From Anaerolineae bacterium (lineage in GTDB: Bacteria; Chloroflexota; Anaerolineae; Promineifilales; Promineifilaceae), in contig JAUIAP010000026.1 of assembly GCA_030425205.1 (NCBI GenBank), positions 26,988 through 90,987 of the forward strand: 64,000 bases of DNA, in the 5' to 3' direction. The notes under the pieces were generated by a model. It saw only the letters and a program-made list of their open reading frames with translations, ran no database searches and was not told where the DNA came from. This document shows positions 62,237 to 64,000 of this stretch, piece by piece (the first letter of the stretch is position 1; each line of letters starts with the position of its first letter). The position numbers and the translations under genes were made by a program.

Positions 62237-63544
62237 TTAGTCGCCGGGAACAAATTCTGGATAGCCGATTGCACCGTGTTCGCCGATGTCGAGACCTTCG
62301 ATCTCTTCTTCTTCGGAAACGCGCAACCATCCAACCATTTTCAGAACAGAAAACAATCCGAACATAATCGCAAATGCCCAACCTGCATAGACGACAGAGC
62401 CAAGCACCTGCACGCCTAAGTTTGCACCACCGAAGATACCCGTAGCGATACCGCCCCAGATTCCGCAGGCGCCATGCACTGGCCATGCACCAACTGGGTC
62501 GTCGATTTTGAGCTTTTCAAGCAGCAGCATTGCGCCAACGACCAGCGGTCCTGCAATTGCGCCAATGATGATTGCTTCTGCATTTGTGACAACATCTGCA
62601 CATGCGGTGATGCCGACCAAACCTGCGAGCATACCGTTGAGGGCGTAGCTAAGGTCAGGTTTCCCGCCGATGAGTGAAGACGTGACCATTGCCAAGAATG
62701 CGCCTGCACAAGCAGCAAGGAGTGTGTTCACAGCGACAACAACGGTCAAAATCGTGTTGCTTTCACCGGTAAAGGCGAGAACTGAGCCCGGATTAAAGCC
62801 GAACCAGCCGATAAGTAGAATGAAGACGCCAAGTGTTGCAATCGTGATGTTGTGACCGGGCATCGCATTGGCAGAGCCGTCTTTGTTGAATCGGCCGATT
62901 CTCGGTCCCAATACAATTGCACCTGCCAATCCTGCAAACCCACCGACTGCGTGAACGATCAACGATCCTGCAAAATCATGGAAGCCAAGTTCTGACAACC
63001 AGCCGCCACCCCATTGCCATGCACCTGCGATTGGGTAAATGATACCGGTTAGGAGTGCGCTGTAAATGAGATACGAACGGAACTGCAAACGTCCCGCAAC
63101 CGCTCCAGAAACAATCGTCGCGGCCGTTGCCGCAAATGCAACTTGGAACAAGAAGTCAGTCTGGATATTTGGATAGTATGCCGCATCGAGTGTTGTCTGC
63201 GGCGTAACGCCAAAGCCAGCGAATCCAAGAATTCCATTGAACACACCCGGATACATAATGCCGTATCCGACAAACCAGAAGAGCAGTGCGCCAATGCTTA
63301 AGTCCATCAGGTTCTTAAACAAAATGTTGATGGTGTTCTTACCGCTGTTAAAACCAGCTTCCACCATCGCAAATCCAGCCTGCATAAACAGCACGAGTAC
63401 CGCGCAAATGAACATTGTTAGGTTGTCAATCGCAAATGCAATTTCGTCATTGCTAAACCCTTCCTCTTGGGCAAATGACGTGCCACTAATGGCAAGCAGT
63501 AAAATTGTAATTGACGCGATCTTGAGCAAACGTTTCATAGACAT
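62237..63544 (-). CDS. amtB: Ammonium transporter (Amt/MEP/Rh)
   Basis: A 435-residue ammonium channel protein with a signal sequence (LLKIASITILLLAISGTSFAQ) and eleven helices. Family marks: MFICAVLVLFMQAGFAMVEAGFNSGKNTINILFKNLMDLSIGALLFWFVGYG, FHDFAGSLIVHAVGGFAGLAGAIVLGPR (first pore His), YALNGMLAGLVGITACADVV and DPVGAWPVHGACGIWGGIATGIF (second pore His). ATG 63544 chosen with GAGAGGA about 8 nt upstream; an in-frame start 5 codons earlier is weaker. No glnK/PII gene follows, which is unusual because the two are normally linked. Expression is likely set by the leader shared with glnN. Confidence 0.95.
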   Translation of the reverse strand: MSMKRLLKIASITILLLAISGTSFAQEEGFSNDEIAFAIDNLTMFICAVLVLFMQAGFAMVEAGFNSGKNTINILFKNLMDLSIGALLFWFVGYGIMYPGVFNGILGFAGFGVTPQTTLDAAYYPNIQTDFLFQVAFAATAATIVSGAVAGRLQFRSYLIYSALLTGIIYPIAGAWQWGGGWLSELGFHDFAGSLIVHAVGGFAGLAGAIVLGPRIGRFNKDGSANAMPGHNITIATLGVFILLIGWFGFNPGSVLAFTGESNTILTVVVAVNTLLAACAGAFLAMVTSSLIGGKPDLSYALNGMLAGLVGITACADVVTNAEAIIIGAIAGPLVVGAMLLLEKLKIDDPVGAWPVHGACGIWGGIATGIFGGANLGVQVLGSVVYAGWAFAIMFGLFSVLKMVGWLRVSEEEEIEGLDIGEHGAIGYPEFVPGD

Positions 63545-63574
63545 ATCTTTTCCTCTCAAAATTAGCTTTAAAAC

Positions 63575-63629
63575 AAAAAGACGCTTCCCCGCAAATCAAT
63601 GATTTTGCGAAGAAGCGTCTTGGCTTCAA
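63575..63629 (-). promoter_or_regulatory. Attenuator-like leader of amtB
   Basis: On the minus strand the 18-mer TTGAAGCCAAGACGCTTC (63629-63612) is identical to that of glnN. AGACGCTTC (63620-63612) pairs with GAAGCGTCT (63587-63579), with an inner helix CGCAAAATC with GATTTGCG, then TTTTT. The alternative hairpin GAAGC, CAAGAC, GCTTC would break the terminator. Confidence 0.7.
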
Positions 63630-63652
63630 AGGTTTTTGGTTGTATGCGAATG

Positions 63653-63658
63653 AGTATA
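63653..63658 (-). promoter_or_regulatory. -10 box TATACT of amtB
   Basis: TATACT (63658-63653) about 23 nt before the conserved leader 18-mer. The -35 position has only a weak match, compatible with activator dependence. Confidence 0.55.
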
Positions 63659-63711
63659 AGATTGTCCGTGCAGAATCGAAACTGTGGAATCTGTTGGATA
63701 GTTAGACAACA

Positions 63712-63727
63712 AGATTGTGCAATCTGC
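63712..63727 (-). promoter_or_regulatory. Upstream box of amtB (GTGCA GAT TGCAC and TGCACAATCT)
   Basis: The minus strand holds a perfect inverted repeat GTGCA/TGCAC with a 3-nt spacer overlapping the 10-mer TGCACAATCT (63721-63712) shared with glnN. Confidence 0.45.
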
Positions 63728-63894
63728 ACCATGACCGTGTTTACCACACCAGAAGTACCGGCCATGTGAGCGCATGACGAACTGCAAACGCGCCCAGTGA
63801 TAACAGTCAGTCCATGACAAAAACCTGCTCAATCAGTGTGCACGCGCTGTTTTATCGACATTACCCAGCAAAACTGTAGTATTTACTAAATAGT

Positions 63895-63941
63895 GAGACT
63901 GTGTAAGAAATAATGAGACTGTGTAAGAAATAATGAGACTG
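63895..63941. repeat. 20-bp tandem repeat, 2.3 copies
   Basis: GAGACTGTGTAAGAAATAAT at 63895-63914 and 63915-63934, then the first 7 bases of a third copy. Noncoding. It could be the edge of a mobile element lying mostly outside the window. Confidence 0.8.
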
Positions 63942-64000
63942 ACCAAATGAAAAAAATCAGTCAGAAAGCTTGAAAACGGTCAACACATCCTCATTCCGCA

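Larger units (their letters stand above)
1377..62898. repeat. Dispersed octamer palindrome TCGGCCGA (about 76 copies)
   Basis: Start positions read by eye: 1377, 1777, 2359, 2421, 3438, 4408, 5303, 5793, 6195, 6231, 8005, 9457, 11629, 13394, 14032, 15363, 15525, 17697, 18942, 19392, 19586, 19905, 20234, 20390, 20992, 21787, 22259, 23276, 23504, 25135, 25420, 25878, 26972, 28629, 30512, 30660, 30727, 34721, 35081, 35858, 36186, 36673, 37461, 37869, 38317, 39952, 41481, 42064, 42521, 42685, 43376, 44055, 44356, 44939, 45779, 46345, 46559, 46948, 47684, 50406, 50532, 50937, 52782, 52974, 53708, 54487, 54696, 54798, 55728, 56675, 57782, 59147, 60109, 60654, 61827, 62891. The flanking base is nearly always A or T. 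Nearly all copies are inside coding regions, in all three frames, read as SA(D/E), (F/I)GR or RP(I/T/K). Versions with one outer base changed number only about a dozen. Confidence 0.9.
63545..64000. other. Noncoding upstream region of amtB to window end
   Basis: About 455 bases without a supported gene. From the gene outward it holds the attenuator-like leader (63575-63629), a TATACT -10, a shared upstream box, and a 20-bp tandem repeat near 63895. Nothing else is recognisable between about 63740 and 63890. Confidence 0.6.

Overview
This window reads as a chromosomal stretch from a filament- or biofilm-type member of the Chloroflexota (probably an Anaerolineae/Caldilineae-like lineage). That placement is an inference from gene style: many secreted Ig-like and CARDB-type proteins, gingipain-like (C25) surface peptidases, C-terminal 'YLPII'-type tails, a GSIII glutamine synthetase, Uma2 genes with RAESERARAE tails, and roughly 50% GC. 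No rRNA, tRNA, CRISPR, phage or transposase gene was found. Coding density is high and both strands are used in short operons.

Layout. 0.2-7.3 kb: two paralogous C25 peptidases and a small secreted protein, with a candidate structured RNA between the peptidases. 7.7-17.3 kb: SPFH protein, aminotransferase, two-gene ABC exporter, cytochrome P450, an unknown protein, MTA phosphorylase, FtsW/RodA protein and a Uma2 protein. 17.3-25.1 kb: tandem histidine phosphatases, a cupin, PhzF, a CDP-glucose-type nucleotide-sugar pair (rfbF plus epimerase), YvcK, MazG-like, metallophosphoesterase and a lipoprotein. 25.2-29.8 kb: a BMP-type nucleoside ABC transporter operon (ATPase plus two permeases, no binding protein). 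29.9-36 kb: AlaX-type editing protein, a large GH-like/lipoprotein fusion and an SH3 lipoprotein. 36.1-40.4 kb: pyk, glycerophosphodiesterase, DagK and an unknown Lys-rich protein. 40.7-47.7 kb: a polysaccharide/cell-surface cluster (GT39-like, GT4, GT2, GT4, methyltransferase, flippase-like protein). 47.8-57.2 kb: a four-repeat surface protein, lipoprotein, GH-like protein, secreted beta-propeller, sugar epimerase, HEWAHH protein and leucyl aminopeptidase. 57.3-63.6 kb: a nitrogen block (glnN, an unknown gene, an octaheme cytochrome c, amtB), all on the minus strand.

Four patterns cut across the gene list. (1) The octamer palindrome TCGGCCGA occurs about 76 times by eye count, where about one is expected; this resembles a HIP1-like highly iterated palindrome with a different core. 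(2) glnN and amtB share an 18-nt leader sequence that can form either a small hairpin or the 5' arm of an intrinsic terminator, and they also share an upstream 10-nt box at nearly the same distance from the -10. This looks like a nitrogen attenuation regulon. (3) At least eight genes carry a TANNNT-like -10 box only 6-7 nt before the start codon, implying widespread leaderless transcription beside Shine-Dalgarno genes. (4) Secreted proteins end either in a short LP-hydrophobic tail or in a TM-plus-basic anchor, suggesting two cell-surface retention routes.
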